From the NCBI GenBank assembly GCA_022539475.1, contig VCMS01000232.1, positions 39,770-103,769 on the forward strand: DNA of 64,000 bases. Direction: 5' to 3'. This document shows positions 63,948-64,000 of this stretch, piece after piece. The translations under genes were made by a program, and so were the position numbers. This DNA comes from Gracilaria domingensis. Its lineage: Eukaryota; Rhodophyta; Florideophyceae; Gracilariales; Gracilariaceae. Numbering within the stretch: the first letter of the stretch is position 1; each line of letters begins with the position of its first letter. The notes under the pieces are model-generated. The model did no database searches. It was not told where the DNA came from and saw only the letters and a program-made list of their open reading frames with translations.

Positions 63948-64000
63948 GTGCTCATTGTATGAGTGTTGACTGCCCGCCGAGCGGTAACGTGTTCCGACAA

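Larger units (their letters stand above)
60797..64000 (+). mobile_element. chromovirus E2 (plus strand, partial: 5' LTR and gag)
   Basis: Same family as E1 in opposite orientation, inserted in F gag. LTR 60797-61653, PBS, a 289-bp duplication of LTR end plus PBS, then gag to the window end. Nearly identical to E1 until about 63.4 kb, after which single-base gains and losses accumulate. Confidence 0.9.

Noticed and set aside
1-64000. CRISPR arrays, bacterial operons, ribosome-binding sites, rRNA genes
   Set aside because: No regular repeat-spacer arrays, no Shine-Dalgarno-led gene runs, and no rRNA-like sequence recognised; the gene types are eukaryotic.

Overview
The window is nuclear DNA of a eukaryote. 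Host genes lie singly on both strands with spliceosomal-looking or no introns. There are no operons and no ribosome-binding sites, and more than half the window is transposon or AT-rich filler. A red alga of the florideophyte kind fits best: few introns, a plastid-type N-terminus on a TVP38 protein, chromoviruses and PIF/Harbinger elements. That is an inference from style, not from a diagnostic gene.

Layout. 1-0.5 kb: relic of a pogo/Tigger-like transposase. 2.4-3.5 kb: PIF/Harbinger transposase broken by one TGA. 3.9-11.9 kb: the only host-gene cluster, with an IST1-like ESCRT protein, a membrane-anchored alpha/beta hydrolase, a clipped radical-SAM fragment, the last exon of a Qc-SNARE, a compact organellar uL18, a TVP38/TMEM64 protein and an orphan 557-residue protein. 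12-20 kb: AT-rich DNA holding a second Harbinger-type element with palindromic terminal repeats, plus dispersed short-repeat families. 20.3-31.1 kb: pieces of at least three LTR elements and a 485-bp solo LTR. 31.5-42.4 kb: a full-length chromovirus (element B) with 5-bp target duplication TGCAC, decayed by stops and carrying a 1017-bp solo LTR inside pol. 42.4-46.5 kb: AT-rich DNA and one intact PPM1/LCM-type methyltransferase. 46.5-64 kb: an AT-rich gypsy element (F) split by two copies of a GC-rich chromovirus, E1 (minus strand, complete) and E2 (plus strand, running off the window).

Main biological point: E1 and the relic at 24.5-29.4 kb (A+) share an unusual architecture. gag-pol ends in a chromodomain with a conserved tail, and is followed by a long ORF on the OPPOSITE strand, convergent with pol, before the 3' LTR. 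The two antisense proteins (called ORF-X here) are diverged but align through many blocks, and I recognise no known domain in them. Extra antisense ORFs at this position are known from plant Tat/Ogre elements; I know of no description for this protein.

Sequence quality matters. Most frameshifts in E1 and E2 are repaired by one base in a homopolymer run, one LTR holds an N flanked by a duplicated segment, and a 29-C run sits in E2 gag. Many apparent breaks there are probably sequencing or assembly errors.
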